A stretch of DNA of 64,000 nt from Methanolobus vulcani (GTDB lineage Archaea > Halobacteriota > Methanosarcinia > Methanosarcinales > Methanosarcinaceae): NCBI RefSeq assembly GCF_006546655.1, contig NZ_VIAQ01000008.1:1-64000 (forward strand), written 5' to 3'. The notes beneath the pieces were generated by a model that made no database searches, was not told where the DNA came from, and saw only the letters and a list, made by a program, of their open reading frames with translations. A program made the translations under genes and the position numbers. Of this stretch, positions 40,688 through 50,073 are shown piece by piece. Position 1 is the stretch's first letter. Each line of letters starts with the position of its first letter.

Positions 40688-40713
40688 TTTAATCACTCTA
40701 TCTTTTTATTTTT
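40682..40713 (+). terminator. Terminator after hdrD
   Basis: Stem GAGTGA (40682-40687, including the hdrD stop), loop of five, TCACTC (40693-40698), then a T-rich tract to 40713. Confidence 0.7.
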
Positions 40714-40755
40714 AGGGCAAACAGAATATACTTATTCGTACTATTTACCTTTCTC

Positions 40756-41397
40756 ATGCAAATCCCTTATGAATTACTTGGTAAAGTCTTTATTTTTGTA
40801 GCTTTAGCTGCTCTTTTAGTGCTATTAATAGCTTTATTACTGGGTGCTTACAGCTTTAAAAAGCATAAAATACTATTTCCCAATTTTGTCCTGTTCATTC
40901 TCTATCTCTTTTACGGACCAGCAAAATGGATATGCAGGGTATTTGGTATCAAGGACACATTAGTTGATGAAATTGTTGTAGAGGTGCGTAATGCCGTAAT
41001 GCTTGATCAGTTCAAAGAGATCAAAAGTGGAAGGGTTGTGTTCCTTCCTCAGTGTCTAAGACATCCTAACTGTAAGGCACGTTGTGATCCTTTAATGGGG
41101 TATGAATGTAAGATGTGTGGTCTTTGTGATATCGGAACTATATGTAAAGCTGCAAAAGAAAGGAACTTTGAGGTCTATGTTATTCCCGGTGGAAGTTTTG
41201 TGAAGAAAATTATCAAAGCGCGCCGTCCGGAAAGCTGTATCGGAGTAGCATGCTATCCTGAACTGGCAGAATCCATGCAGGGTGCATCTCCTTTTATGAT
41301 TGTACAGGGTGTTTCACTTTTGCAGGATGGATGCTACAATACACAAGTTGATGTTGCTGAGGTCATAAGGAAAATGGAGGAATGCGATGATGTATAG
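40756..41397 (+). CDS. DUF116 membrane protein, first copy
   Basis: A 213-residue DUF116 protein: one or two N-terminal hydrophobic helices, then a cysteine-rich soluble domain with PQCLRHPNCKARCDP, CKMCGLCDIGTICKA, and YVIPGGSFVKKII. The cysteines could hold an iron-sulfur cluster or zinc, which is unproven. The function of the family is unknown. It overlaps the second DUF116 gene by 11 bases and follows the hdrED terminator. Confidence 0.82.
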   Translation: MQIPYELLGKVFIFVALAALLVLLIALLLGAYSFKKHKILFPNFVLFILYLFYGPAKWICRVFGIKDTLVDEIVVEVRNAVMLDQFKEIKSGRVVFLPQCLRHPNCKARCDPLMGYECKMCGLCDIGTICKAAKERNFEVYVIPGGSFVKKIIKARRPESCIGVACYPELAESMQGASPFMIVQGVSLLQDGCYNTQVDVAEVIRKMEECDDV

Positions 41398-42010
41398 GGC
41401 AATTGGCATTATTGTCTTTCTCTTGATTGTTATATCAGTCCTGCTGGCAACAATAGCACTGCTGGTTAGTCGTATCAGCCTGAACAGACATGTATGGCTT
41501 GCGGGATTTTTTGCAGGCATACTGGATTTCTTCTATATGCCACTGAAATATTTCTTCTACAAGTTTTCAGATCCGCGTATTCTTGATAAATGGATGGTTT
41601 CTCTTAAAAATATCTCCAACAGGAATAGTTTTAAGAAAACCGATAGACGAATGATCATTGCTCCTCATTGTATGAGGCATATTGATTGTCCTGCATCGTC
41701 AAAGAGAACTGGTATTCAATGTATTTCATGTGGTAAATGTGTATTCACAAGGCTCAGGGAAGATGCACCAAAATATGGATATGACCTTTACATCGTAACC
41801 GGTTCCTCCTTTGTCAAACACATTATTAAAGAAAAGGACTATGATGCAGCTTTACTAATTGCCTGTGATTATGAACTGAACAAGGTCATGATGGGACTTA
41901 AGGGCAAGAAACTGATTACTTATGGAATCCCTATGCTAAATGACGGATGTTTCAACACAGAAGTTGAATACGAGAACGTGATCGAAACTCTTGAAATGCT
42001 CGTAAAGTAA
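41387..42010 (+). CDS. DUF116 membrane protein, second copy
   Basis: A 207-residue paralog of the preceding gene: the same N-terminal hydrophobic region (IIVFLLIVISVLLATIALL), the same APHCMRHIDCPASS, CISCGKCVF and YIVTGSSFVKHIIKEKD blocks. The cysteine spacing differs slightly (one fewer Cys in the first block). Overlap with the first copy suggests coupled translation and perhaps a heterodimer. Function unknown. Confidence 0.82.
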   Translation: MMYRAIGIIVFLLIVISVLLATIALLVSRISLNRHVWLAGFFAGILDFFYMPLKYFFYKFSDPRILDKWMVSLKNISNRNSFKKTDRRMIIAPHCMRHIDCPASSKRTGIQCISCGKCVFTRLREDAPKYGYDLYIVTGSSFVKHIIKEKDYDAALLIACDYELNKVMMGLKGKKLITYGIPMLNDGCFNTEVEYENVIETLEMLVK

Positions 42011-42045
42011 CCTGGTAAAACAGATCATAATTAACAGGTAGATTA

Positions 42046-42432
42046 TTGAGTGAGGAGAGTAAGCTCCCTTCTGTTGATGCAATACATTCATTCCGACCTG
42101 GCAGAATGATGCGCTCAAAAGAGCTGCATTGACGGCATTCGGCTACGCGTACATAAACTTCAGGAATGGTCTAAACAACCATTGCCCCTTACTACTGACT
42201 TGCACCCACGAGGATTCGCCGTTCCATCCGTGTTCCATGAGACCTCAGCTTTTCAGCATCATTGCATTGACATGGTACGGTATCGTTTCTGTGCCAGCAT
42301 GTGCGGAGCACATGAGTTGCAAAGCAACTGCCCGGGCTCTCGCCCGATGCCCTTTACAGGCATTCGTGTGTTTAGAAGGTGGGGAGACTTTCCTCAGGTC
42401 AAATGACCCGGCGGCCGTCCTTCCTCTCTCAA
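42046..42432 (-). ncRNA. rnpB: RNase P RNA
   Basis: Archaeal RNase P RNA of about 387 nt on the minus strand, the catalytic RNA of tRNA 5' maturation. Signs: near the 5' end GAGGAAAGUC, the universal CR-I segment; ACAGAAACGAUACC in the middle, a conserved core block; GGGAGCUUACUC near the 3' end; and terminal strands that pair as helix P1 (42422-42432 with 42046-42056, 10 of 11 positions). GC content is much higher than in the flanks, as expected for a structural RNA. Small open frames on the plus strand here are chance. Confidence 0.9.
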
Positions 42433-42619
42433 TGAATGAGATGAAATCAAATGATATATAGCTTATGATAATAGCATGGTAATTAGTAGTTTTCCTTTAT
42501 AATAGCGTTTTAATTTAATGCTCTTTTGAAATGTCATATATTGTTTAAATATAACCTGTCTTATAAAAATAGTTCATGACAATTCGCAACATATATATGT
42601 AATCCAATGAAACATTAAA

Positions 42620-42853
42620 ATGGTTGGTATGAAATACAATAAGTATCTCATAATAGGTATTACACTGTTGACGGTACTATTTCTATTCATATTCTCTGGA
42701 GCTGTTTCTGGAACAGATGCCGAGTTGTTTGGTATCGATGGATTCAATACTGCAGAACATGGGTTAGGAGTATTAATGCTGGGTATAGGGCTTCCCTTAT
42801 TGCTTGCAGCTATTTACGTTGCTTTCAGGGCAAAAAAGGATAATTCGCCTTAA
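42620..42853 (+). CDS. Small membrane protein, unknown
   Basis: A 77-residue protein with two hydrophobic helices (about 9-30 and 48-68) and a charged C-terminus (FRAKKDNSP). Between them lies a short segment, AELFGIDGFNTAEHG. No family recognised. An ATG at 42629 is an alternative start; neither has a clear ribosome site. It converges with the DUF1059 gene. Coding character is reasonable but support is limited. Confidence 0.55.
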   Translation: MVGMKYNKYLIIGITLLTVLFLFIFSGAVSGTDAELFGIDGFNTAEHGLGVLMLGIGLPLLLAAIYVAFRAKKDNSP

Positions 42854-42899
42854 ATTAAAGCAAAAAATATCAATTTTGATTAAAAATTGGAATAATGGC

Positions 42900-43118
42900 C
42901 TAGAGTTTAAGCACTCCACAGCCACAGCCACGCGTGAGCAGGAAATCCATTTTGGAAATAATCTCTTCCTGATGGAATTCTGATAGTGATTCAAACTCTT
43001 CCTTGTGCTCAGTCATGACATGCTCCTTCATTCTTTCCTTTGCTTTTTTTGGGTCATTGTCAATGACTATGAAATCATCATTAAAGCCAAGATCCTTACA
43101 CCTGAGTATATGTACTAT
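42900..43118 (-). CDS. DUF1059-like small protein with apparent AUA start
   Basis: A 72-codon frame that encodes a DUF1059-type protein: IVHILRCKDLGFNDDFIVID, then KKAKERMKEHVMTEHKEEFE, matching the family's RCxDxGxxCDF and EHxxxxH blocks. The C-terminus ends in RGCGCGVLKL, a cysteine-rich tail possibly binding metal. There is no ATG, GTG or TTG between the in-frame upstream stop and the domain. GGGAGG stands seven bases before AUA at 43118, which I take as the start. Alternatives are a point mutation of ATG or an unrecognised pseudogene. Function unknown. Confidence 0.65.
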   Translation of the reverse strand: MVHILRCKDLGFNDDFIVIDNDPKKAKERMKEHVMTEHKEEFESLSEFHQEEIISKMDFLLTRGCGCGVLKL

Positions 43119-43204
43119 TTTAAAACCTCCCTAATGAATGTTTAAACTTCTATCATATTAATTTTTGTTTTGACTGCAAAAAAGGAAGTAAAAATAACCG
43201 TACT

Positions 43205-43780
43205 TCAGAAGAAGAATGAAATACCGATTACAATAAAGAGTAAACCAGCTGCTCTGGAAATTGTGTTTTTATTAATCTTTTCCATAAGTATTTTGCCAAC
43301 GTATACTGCCATTGAAGAAAGCAGGAATAGTGCAAGGACAACACCTATGAATACCATCACTGGATTATATTGAGTTGCAAAAAGTGCAGACGCAAGTTGT
43401 GTTTTGTCACCCATTTCTGATATAAGGATAAGGCCAAATCCAGACATAAAAGGAGTTTTTAGTTCGTAGGAACCATCTTCATCATCTTCATCTTTGTTGA
43501 CCAGTGTCATCACGCCGAATATGATGAACATAACTCCGGCACCAATACGCACGTAATCCATCGGTATTCTGTTTGCAATAATATTTCCAAGAAGGATTGC
43601 CAGGCCATCTGTCAGAATAAAGGCCAGCATCACTCCGGCAAGTAAACGAGTGTAGTCTCTTGTTTTTGTGGACAAAACGAGTACGGCTAATTGCGTCTTA
43701 TCACCCAGTTCCGCCAGGCCAACAAGAAAGAATGGGATAAGGATATCCTGTATCATGCTGGCTAAAATGGTGTTTTTCAT
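43205..43780 (-). CDS. GDT1/TMEM165 (UPF0016) cation transporter
   Basis: A 191-residue membrane protein with six hydrophobic helices in two homologous halves, each with the family signature: AELGDKTQLAVLVLS and SEMGDKTQLASALFA. The family transports Mn2+ and/or Ca2+ (GDT1, MneA-type exporters). A charged loop with consecutive Asp/Glu lies between the halves. Probably a manganese exporter or Ca2+/H+ antiporter in the cell membrane; the substrate is inferred. No manganese riboswitch is visible upstream. Confidence 0.9.
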   Translation of the reverse strand: MKNTILASMIQDILIPFFLVGLAELGDKTQLAVLVLSTKTRDYTRLLAGVMLAFILTDGLAILLGNIIANRIPMDYVRIGAGVMFIIFGVMTLVNKDEDDEDGSYELKTPFMSGFGLILISEMGDKTQLASALFATQYNPVMVFIGVVLALFLLSSMAVYVGKILMEKINKNTISRAAGLLFIVIGISFFF

Positions 43781-43858
43781 ATAAATGTTTCTAACTTTCG
43801 CCTGAATGTAAAATAATTAAACTATAAAAGTACATTCAATATCATTTAATGGATAAAC

Positions 43859-43880
43859 AAAGTAAGCTTCATGCTTACTT
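43859..43880. terminator. Hairpin terminator between small genes
   Basis: Perfect 8-bp stem AAGTAAGC/GCTTACTT (43860-43867 and 43873-43880), five-base loop. On the minus strand U-rich sequence follows, so it most likely ends the zinc-ribbon gene transcript. Confidence 0.55.
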
Positions 43881-43923
43881 CCTTTTCCATTTTCCTTATA
43901 ATCTAATTTTACAAAAAGAATAA

Positions 43924-44130
43924 TTAGTCCTCAACTTCAAGAGCCTGGATGATGTCATGGACTGTAAATTCGCCTCTGGCAACCCTGAGAACCATCGGAT
44001 AAATGAAAGAACAATCATCAATCGCATTCCAGCGCTTCTCTCCTACGGTTCTTATTACCTCATCCATTATCTTTCCACACTCATCACAATACTTTGTATC
44101 ACTTTCAATGCCACAAACAATACAGTTCAT
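43924..44130 (-). CDS. Small zinc-ribbon protein
   Basis: A 68-residue protein with an N-terminal treble-clef or zinc-ribbon pair CIVCG...CDECG (residues 3-18) and a helical remainder with no family recognised. GGAGG lies seven bases before the ATG. It is flanked downstream by a hairpin terminator and upstream by the TnpB element, so it looks like a single-gene unit. A regulatory or adaptor role is possible; nothing more can be said. Confidence 0.65.
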   Translation of the reverse strand: MNCIVCGIESDTKYCDECGKIMDEVIRTVGEKRWNAIDDCSFIYPMVLRVARGEFTVHDIIQALEVED

Positions 44131-44228
44131 AAATTAACCTCCACATTTATGTTATTCATAGACTCGTGTCTGTATGAATCTATGGTTATTTTAAACGTGG
44201 GTGCTGATAGTATATAGGTTTTAAGCTG

Positions 44229-44310
44229 ACTGGATTTGCAGGCAAACTGTGAACTACTCCTCCCTGCCAGCCTTCGGTTGTCGAGGAAGGAGCTTCCTAC
44301 GAGTATAAGT
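44229..44310 (-). ncRNA. Candidate omega RNA (reRNA) with guide
   Basis: Immediately after the tnpB stop the minus strand folds into short hairpins (for example AGGAAG/CTTCCT arms at 44284-44289 and 44293-44298) and ends the element at GTAGTTCAC. By analogy with TnpB systems, the scaffold extends from the 3' part of tnpB to 44249 and the guide is host sequence 44248-44229 (AGTTTGCCTGCAAATCCAGT). Placement is by analogy. Confidence 0.5.
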
Positions 44311-45780
44311 CTCATTTCATAATCATTCTGTTGGGAATGATTCCGATCAACAAACCTGTTTGTCGTAGATTATCAATCATTGATTGATAGCTTGTCCACA
44401 AAGCATTATGTTTGAAATACCTTAAGAGAATATTCACGCTACTATTCATATCTCTGTCAAGAATGTTACCACAACAATCACATTCATATGTTCTGTAACC
44501 AAGTGGCATATCCTTGATAGTTCCGCAAACACAACATTTCTTAGAGGTATAAGATTCATCAATTCTTATTACTCTCTTACCCAAGCTTTCAGCTTTGTAG
44601 GTTAAGAATTGAGCAAATCTTCCTATATGTCCTGAATTATGAGTACCACGATTGGTACTCTTATCTTTTTTACTTGCTTTAGGCTTCTTTGAAGCCATTT
44701 GCTTAACATCAAGTTTACCAATAATGATGGTATTAGCATCCGTATTTTCAACTATATTTCTGGTAATTTTATGCTGGTTATCTTTCAACTGATTAGATGA
44801 TTTCCTTTTCATTCTGACTAAATTCTTATTCAGTCGTTTCCATTTCCTGCTTCTATTTTTACAATGATCTCTTCGAGATTGGATTGATTGGATCTTAGAC
44901 TCCCAATACTTGTCTGGTCTTCTATTCTTTAATTCCTTGAATTTACCATCGGAATCAACCATTGTTTGTTTTGAACTACCAATATCAATAGCAAGATAAC
45001 TATTATTATTACAATGTTTTACTGCAGGTACTTCATAAGTAATTGAAATATAGAATTCTTTGTCTTTCTGATAGATATTTACCTGATCAATATCAGTAGC
45101 TTTACTAAATATTTGTTTTTCAAGCAGAATAGCTGGAAGTTCAAATATCAAAGGTATTTTAGAAGGATGTTTGTGTGAGAAATCAATATAGATCTTGTCT
45201 TGTTCTGAATACTCAATTTCTGGTTTATGAATCCTGGTATCCATTGATTTACTTACAAGAACATTATCATTGGAATCAGTTATACTAAATCCTGATTGAT
45301 TGTAGATCATCGTAGTAAAATACTTCTTACCTTTGAATCCAGGAGGTCTTGCTTTGGTATCTTTATTCTTAATTAAGTTGAAAAAAGACTTATAATCATT
45401 ATCAAGACACTTCAAACATCCTTGTAGTACTTTGGAATATACTATTTTATAATCAGGATATTTTTGCTTAATTTCAGGTAACTTATTTTGCTGTTGAATA
45501 TAACCAATTTTAGTCTTATTTCGATATGCATCCTGACGTTCTTTCAAACCAAAATTATAAATTAGTCTACATTTTTCTGATAAATCCCATAGAACAGATT
45601 CCTGTTCTGGAGTAGACTGTATTTTAATTGATAATGTCAGTTGCATAGAAAATACCCGATTTATATTATGGTTTAAGATTATTTAATTGTTGGTAGTTGA
45701 TACTGTTTTTTGATTGGTTTATGACGCTTTCATCCCCCACCTGTCGCTACGCTCCGAGGAAGGGGACTTCTCGCTCTTGA
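44249..45780 (-). mobile_element. Solitary tnpB element (IS200/IS605, IS1341 type)
   Basis: Oriented on the minus strand. The left end has a subterminal hairpin with TCCCC/GGGGA arms (45733-45737 and 45762-45766). The right end is a structured GC-rich stretch closing with GTAGTTCAC at 44249-44257, as seen at the ends of IS605-family elements. No tnpA transposase is present, so it cannot move by itself. Exact ends are estimated by eye; flanking TTTTAA next to the left end may be the target motif. Confidence 0.65.
44312..45646 (-). CDS. tnpB: TnpB-type RNA-guided nuclease (OrfB)
   Basis: A full-length 444-residue TnpB. RuvC-I Asp in YLAIDIGSSKQTMVD, a zinc-ribbon CCVCG...CDCCGN and RuvC-III Asp in ILDRDMNSSVNILLR are present. 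At RuvC-II, where the usual motif is VVEDLN, this protein has IIIGKLDVKQM with Gly instead of Glu. A glutamate further on, in RIDESYTSKKC, is shared with the IGKN-type subgroup and may substitute, since rearranged TnpB active sites are known. So the protein may be active with an altered centre, or nuclease-dead and a DNA binder. No stop or frameshift interrupts it. Confidence 0.9.
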   Translation of the reverse strand: MQLTLSIKIQSTPEQESVLWDLSEKCRLIYNFGLKERQDAYRNKTKIGYIQQQNKLPEIKQKYPDYKIVYSKVLQGCLKCLDNDYKSFFNLIKNKDTKARPPGFKGKKYFTTMIYNQSGFSITDSNDNVLVSKSMDTRIHKPEIEYSEQDKIYIDFSHKHPSKIPLIFELPAILLEKQIFSKATDIDQVNIYQKDKEFYISITYEVPAVKHCNNNSYLAIDIGSSKQTMVDSDGKFKELKNRRPDKYWESKIQSIQSRRDHCKNRSRKWKRLNKNLVRMKRKSSNQLKDNQHKITRNIVENTDANTIIIGKLDVKQMASKKPKASKKDKSTNRGTHNSGHIGRFAQFLTYKAESLGKRVIRIDESYTSKKCCVCGTIKDMPLGYRTYECDCCGNILDRDMNSSVNILLRYFKHNALWTSYQSMIDNLRQTGLLIGIIPNRMIMK

Positions 45781-46053
45781 GTTAAAACAGCATCTATGTA
45801 GAAAAACGATTGGAATCATGGTCAGTAGCTATTAATTTAGTAGTGGTCGGGTTTTATAAATTTATTCATGATAGGCCAGTACTATTTTATACAGTTGCCT
45901 GAATATTATTTATTTCTTTTTGAAATGCACAATTCTACAATAATGTCTTTATATAATTACTAATATTAATAACCCATTCAACTAATATGAAATAATATTC
46001 TTTTTGTGCCATCTTTGCTCAAAAAAGTATAATGTTTCATAAGGAGAATGTTA

Positions 46054-49000
46054 ATGTCAGGTATATCTGTTAATGAGGGCTTTGAAGAAGAACAACTAAA
46101 CAACTTGGTGAAACTCCTGCAATATGGACATGATTCATTTGAGGATTTCGTTGATGATGCACTCTATGAGGCAATAGGGATAAGCCGGAGTAAGATGGCC
46201 TGTATTTACTATTACAATGAAGAGCAAAGGGAGTTCACACTGAGAACTTGGTCAAAAGACATCATGAGTGGCTGTACCATTTCTAATCCCGATACTTTCT
46301 GTAAACTGGAGGATACAGATATATGGGAAGATCTGGTACGGCAACGAAAAGCAATAACTGTAAATGATCCTGATGATGGTGATCCGTTGAAAAATGGATA
46401 TCCTGGAGGACACATTGAAATTTTCAGATATATGGCAGTTCCTGCCTTCACAAACAAGGGGCTTGTTGGCGTTCTTGTAGTTGCCAACAAGGAATCGGAT
46501 TACAATGAAATCGATCAACTTCAGCTTACCATGTTCACTGATCACATGTGGAGCATTGCAGAACGTAGAAAGGCTGAGGAGGCGCTGGAACAAAGCGCAG
46601 GGTACAGGCAGGCATACAATATAATGAATGGTGTCATTGAAGGTTCTAAAGATGTTGCTATATTCGCTATTGACCGGGAATACAGGTACATAACTTTCAA
46701 CACCAAGCACCAGACAATAATGAAGCGCAGATGGGGAGTCCGAATTAAGGTTGGAGATAATATCCTCGATTGTATCAGGAACTCTGAAGTTAGGGAGAAT
46801 ACAAAAGAGAACTTCGACCAGGCATTTACAGGCGAAGTGTTCACAGTGCCCGAAGAATATAAGGATCTGACACTCAACATGCAATGGTATGAGAACCGAT
46901 ACAGTCCCCTCAGGGATGCGGATAGAAATATCATAGGATTATCTGCGATTCTAACAAATGTAACCGAACGCAAGGAAGCAGAGAATAAGTTAAAGGAAAA
47001 TGAGGAAAAGCTCAGGTTGTTCATAGAGCATGCACCGGTTTCCTTAGCAATGTTCGATCATGACATGCAATATATAGCCGTTAGCCGCCGATGGATAAGA
47101 GATTATTCCCTTGATGACCAGAATATCATAGGAGAATCCCATTACGAACTATTTCCGGAAACTCCTGATGAATGGAAGGAGATACATTACAGGGCTCTGA
47201 AAGGAGAAGTAACACCCATCGAAGAAACGTGTGTTACGAGGACAGATGGAAAAGCACAGTGGATACGCGGGGAAGTCAGGCCATGGATGGCCTCAGACGG
47301 GACGGTTGGCGGTATCATACATTTCTCTGAAGAGATCACAGAACGTAAAGAAGCTGAAGAACGAATAAAACGCAGTGAAGAGAGATTCAGGTCCCTTTTT
47401 GAACATTCAAATGACGCTATAATAATTCATGATCTTAACGGACAGATCATAAATATGAACTGTAAGACACGTGAGATACTGGGCTACGACGAAGAACAAT
47501 TGAAATATAGATCGATCACAGATCTCGTCCTTCCAGAGGATAGGGATAACTTTATACAAAAGCTCGGCAGGATAGTTTCAGAAGGGACAGCACGTTCGGA
47601 ATCAAGACTGGTTGGAAGCGATGGCAGGACCATCCACATGGATATAAGCGGGTCATTGATCCTGACAAAGGATAAACTTATCCAGGCTGTAGCAAGAGAC
47701 ATAACAGACAGGGTCCAGGCGGAAAAAGCTGTGCTTGAGGCAAAGATAGAAGCCGAGGCCGCCAGCCGTACAAAGAGCGAGTTCTTGGCAAATATGTCCC
47801 ATGAGATACGCACCCCGATGAACGGCGTGATCGGGATGACTAATCTGCTTCTTGATACCGAACTGGACGAAGAGCAACGGCACTATGTGGAGACGGTCCA
47901 GAGAAGCGGGGAAGCACTGCTTGAACTTATAAATGACATATTGGATCTTTCAAAGATAGAAGCTGGAAAACTTGAGATCGAAGAGCTGGACATAAACCTT
48001 AATACTGTATTGGAAGATGTCGCACACTTGCTTTCGGTAAGAGCACAGGAGAATGGACTGGAACTGATCTGTATTGCCGACCCGGAAGTCCCGACTGATA
48101 TCATAGCAGACCCTGTCAGACTGAAACAGATACTTATAAACCTTGGTGGTAATGCGATAAAATTCACACATAAAGGAGAAGTAGCAATAAGGGTCACACT
48201 TGAAAAAGAAACCGAATCACATGCAACATTGCATTTCTCAGTAAAGGATACAGGCATTGGAATACCAGAATCTAAAATAGCGATCTTATTTGACAAATTC
48301 AGCCAGGTGGATGCTTCAACGACCCGTAAGTATGGGGGCACAGGACTGGGGCTTGCAATCTCCAGACAGCTTGTTGATATGATGAACGGTCAAATAGATG
48401 TGAATAGCCAGGAAGGTCTTGGTTCAGAGTTCTGGTTCAGTATCACATTTGAAAAGCATCCCGGCAAGGGGATCAAAAATAAATCCTATCCTATGCCGGA
48501 TGGACTTCGCGTTCTGGTCATTGATGATAACGCAACCAACCGGGAGATACTTGTAAAATTACTTCGTTCATGGAATGCAAATGTGGAAGAAGCTGAAGAT
48601 GGACCTACGGCACTATCTGCTTTTTATAAAGCTTCTGATAAAGGTGAGCCTTTCCAGATGGCTCTGGTCGATATGCAAATGCCTGGCATGGATGGTGAAT
48701 CACTGGCACGCGTCATTAAATCGGATAATAATCTCAAGGACATTTCATTGATAATGTTGAGTTCTATTGGAAGAGCCCCTGCTGACTGGTCAGGACCTCA
48801 GTCTAATTTTGCGGCATATCTTAACAAACCCGTCATAGCATCCGAACTCCACAATAAAATGACTGAAGTATTCAACAAAGAAGAAAATATGAACAAAACG
48901 AAGGTCAGCACTAAAAATCCTGAAACATACAATTTGTCTGGTATCAATGCTAAAATATTGCTTGTAGAGGACAACATTATCAATCAGAACGTTGCGCAGA

Positions 49001-49695
49001 GTATGCTGCATAAACTTGGTCTTGAAGCAGATGTGGCTGAAAATGGAAGGGAAGCAATAGAAGCGCTTGAAAAAGAAAAATATGACCTGGTTCTTATGGA
49101 TGTGCAGATGCCCGAAATGGACGGACTGGAAGCTACCCGCCTTATACGTGACAGGACATCATCAGTCCTTGATCATGAAGTACCTATAATTGCAATGACT
49201 GCACATGCAATGAAAGGCGACAGGGAACAATGCATTGAAGCAGGCATGAGTGACTACCTATCAAAACCTATAAAGATCCAGCCACTTGTTGAGACTCTCG
49301 GTAACTGGTTAACAAATATAACTGAAGATATGCCGGCAGACGCATCCCATGAAGTGACGATTGACCCACAGATATTTGACAGACAGTTATTAATGGAAAA
49401 TGTTATGGAGGATATAGATCTAGCAAGAAAGATCGTAGGGATCTTCCTGAAAAATGCACCTTCACAGATAGAAAACCTGAAGAGGGCCATTGAAGATGAG
49501 AACGCAGATCTTATTAGAAGTTGTGCGCACTCTGTAAAAGGTGCTTCTGCGAGTGTCGGGGGAATGACACTAAGTCGTTTAGCTGCTGAGATTGAAATGG
49601 CAGGAAAACTTGAAGAAATAGATGGTTTGCAGGAAAAAATACCAGAAATGGATAGGAAATATGAACTGCTTGTTGAGGAATTGGACAAAATGTAA
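46054..49695 (+). CDS. Hybrid histidine kinase GAF-PAS3-HK-REC2-Hpt
   Basis: About 1213 residues, soluble. Order: GAF (about 25-175), PAS (185-310), PAS (315-435), PAS (440-550), HisKA with His583 in [12 protein letters not shown], ATPase domain ([19 protein letters not shown]), receiver 1 (VIDDN about 820, [12 protein letters not shown]), receiver 2 (LLVEDN about 969, [11 protein letters not shown]) and Hpt with His in [15 protein letters not shown] complete phosphorelay in one chain, so the final target is probably a separate response regulator. AAGGAG seven bases before ATG 46054 decides the start over ATG 46048. The GAF and first PAS resemble those of the kinase at 11929-15873, suggesting exchange of sensor modules. 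Confidence 0.94.
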   Translation: MSGISVNEGFEEEQLNNLVKLLQYGHDSFEDFVDDALYEAIGISRSKMACIYYYNEEQREFTLRTWSKDIMSGCTISNPDTFCKLEDTDIWEDLVRQRKAITVNDPDDGDPLKNGYPGGHIEIFRYMAVPAFTNKGLVGVLVVANKESDYNEIDQLQLTMFTDHMWSIAERRKAEEALEQSAGYRQAYNIMNGVIEGSKDVAIFAIDREYRYITFNTKHQTIMKRRWGVRIKVGDNILDCIRNSEVRENTKENFDQAFTGEVFTVPEEYKDLTLNMQWYENRYSPLRDADRNIIGLSAILTNVTERKEAENKLKENEEKLRLFIEHAPVSLAMFDHDMQYIAVSRRWIRDYSLDDQNIIGESHYELFPETPDEWKEIHYRALKGEVTPIEETCVTRTDGKAQWIRGEVRPWMASDGTVGGIIHFSEEITERKEAEERIKRSEERFRSLFEHSNDAIIIHDLNGQIINMNCKTREILGYDEEQLKYRSITDLVLPEDRDNFIQKLGRIVSEGTARSESRLVGSDGRTIHMDISGSLILTKDKLIQAVARDITDRVQAEKAVLEAKIEAEAASRTKSEFLANMSHEIRTPMNGVIGMTNLLLDTELDEEQRHYVETVQRSGEALLELINDILDLSKIEAGKLEIEELDINLNTVLEDVAHLLSVRAQENGLELICIADPEVPTDIIADPVRLKQILINLGGNAIKFTHKGEVAIRVTLEKETESHATLHFSVKDTGIGIPESKIAILFDKFSQVDASTTRKYGGTGLGLAISRQLVDMMNGQIDVNSQEGLGSEFWFSITFEKHPGKGIKNKSYPMPDGLRVLVIDDNATNREILVKLLRSWNANVEEAEDGPTALSAFYKASDKGEPFQMALVDMQMPGMDGESLARVIKSDNNLKDISLIMLSSIGRAPADWSGPQSNFAAYLNKPVIASELHNKMTEVFNKEENMNKTKVSTKNPETYNLSGINAKILLVEDNIINQNVAQSMLHKLGLEADVAENGREAIEALEKEKYDLVLMDVQMPEMDGLEATRLIRDRTSSVLDHEVPIIAMTAHAMKGDREQCIEAGMSDYLSKPIKIQPLVETLGNWLTNITEDMPADASHEVTIDPQIFDRQLLMENVMEDIDLARKIVGIFLKNAPSQIENLKRAIEDENADLIRSCAHSVKGASASVGGMTLSRLAAEIEMAGKLEEIDGLQEKIPEMDRKYELLVEELDKM

Positions 49696-50073
49696 AATAG
49701 CTGCCTGCATAATTGCTGCTCCTGTGAAAATGAGATGTCGATGCCATGTTCATCCTTGAGGTGAACTTCGCACTCAGCGTGAGGTTGCAGATGTTACCGA
49801 TGTAACTGAAGTTACATACATAACAGGTACAAATAACGTGCAGAAAAACCGGGTATTAAGCTCATTGTCTATTAGCTATGTTCTACAAGAATAACCACAA
49901 GCCATAGCAACACATTGAATTTTGATTGATTTGCATTACTGTTTTATTTTAAAGATTTTCTACAAAACCAAAATAAGGCGCAATTTTAATAATAGAACCT
50001 ATCATTATTCAGCGACATAGAATCATATTCAAATCAATGTTTATAGATATTAAATTTACTTGAGGTAAAAAAA
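49696..50073. other. Non-coding gap of 378 bases
   Basis: A 45-codon open stretch at about 49765-49895 lacks a start codon and family similarity and may be a decayed gene piece. The right part is AT-rich and carries the promoter of the marker 9 gene, with TTGAGGT seven bases before its GTG. No RNA structure is evident. Confidence 0.45.

Noticed and set aside
42129-42461. Plus-strand open frame of 110 codons, and another at 42182-42406
   Set aside because: They lie on the complementary strand of the RNase P RNA; their length follows from the GC-rich RNA gene and they match no family.
42797-42994. Minus-strand open frame of 65 codons
   Set aside because: It overlaps both the small membrane protein and the DUF1059 coding frame out of phase, with no family similarity.
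43781-43923. Manganese riboswitch upstream of the GDT1-type gene
   Set aside because: The short AT-rich leader has no yybP-ykoY-like conserved loops; the only hairpin belongs to the neighbouring gene's terminator.
49765-49895. 45-codon open stretch (contains VADVTDVTEVTYITG)
   Set aside because: No start codon, no ribosome site and no family; may be a decayed fragment but cannot be supported.
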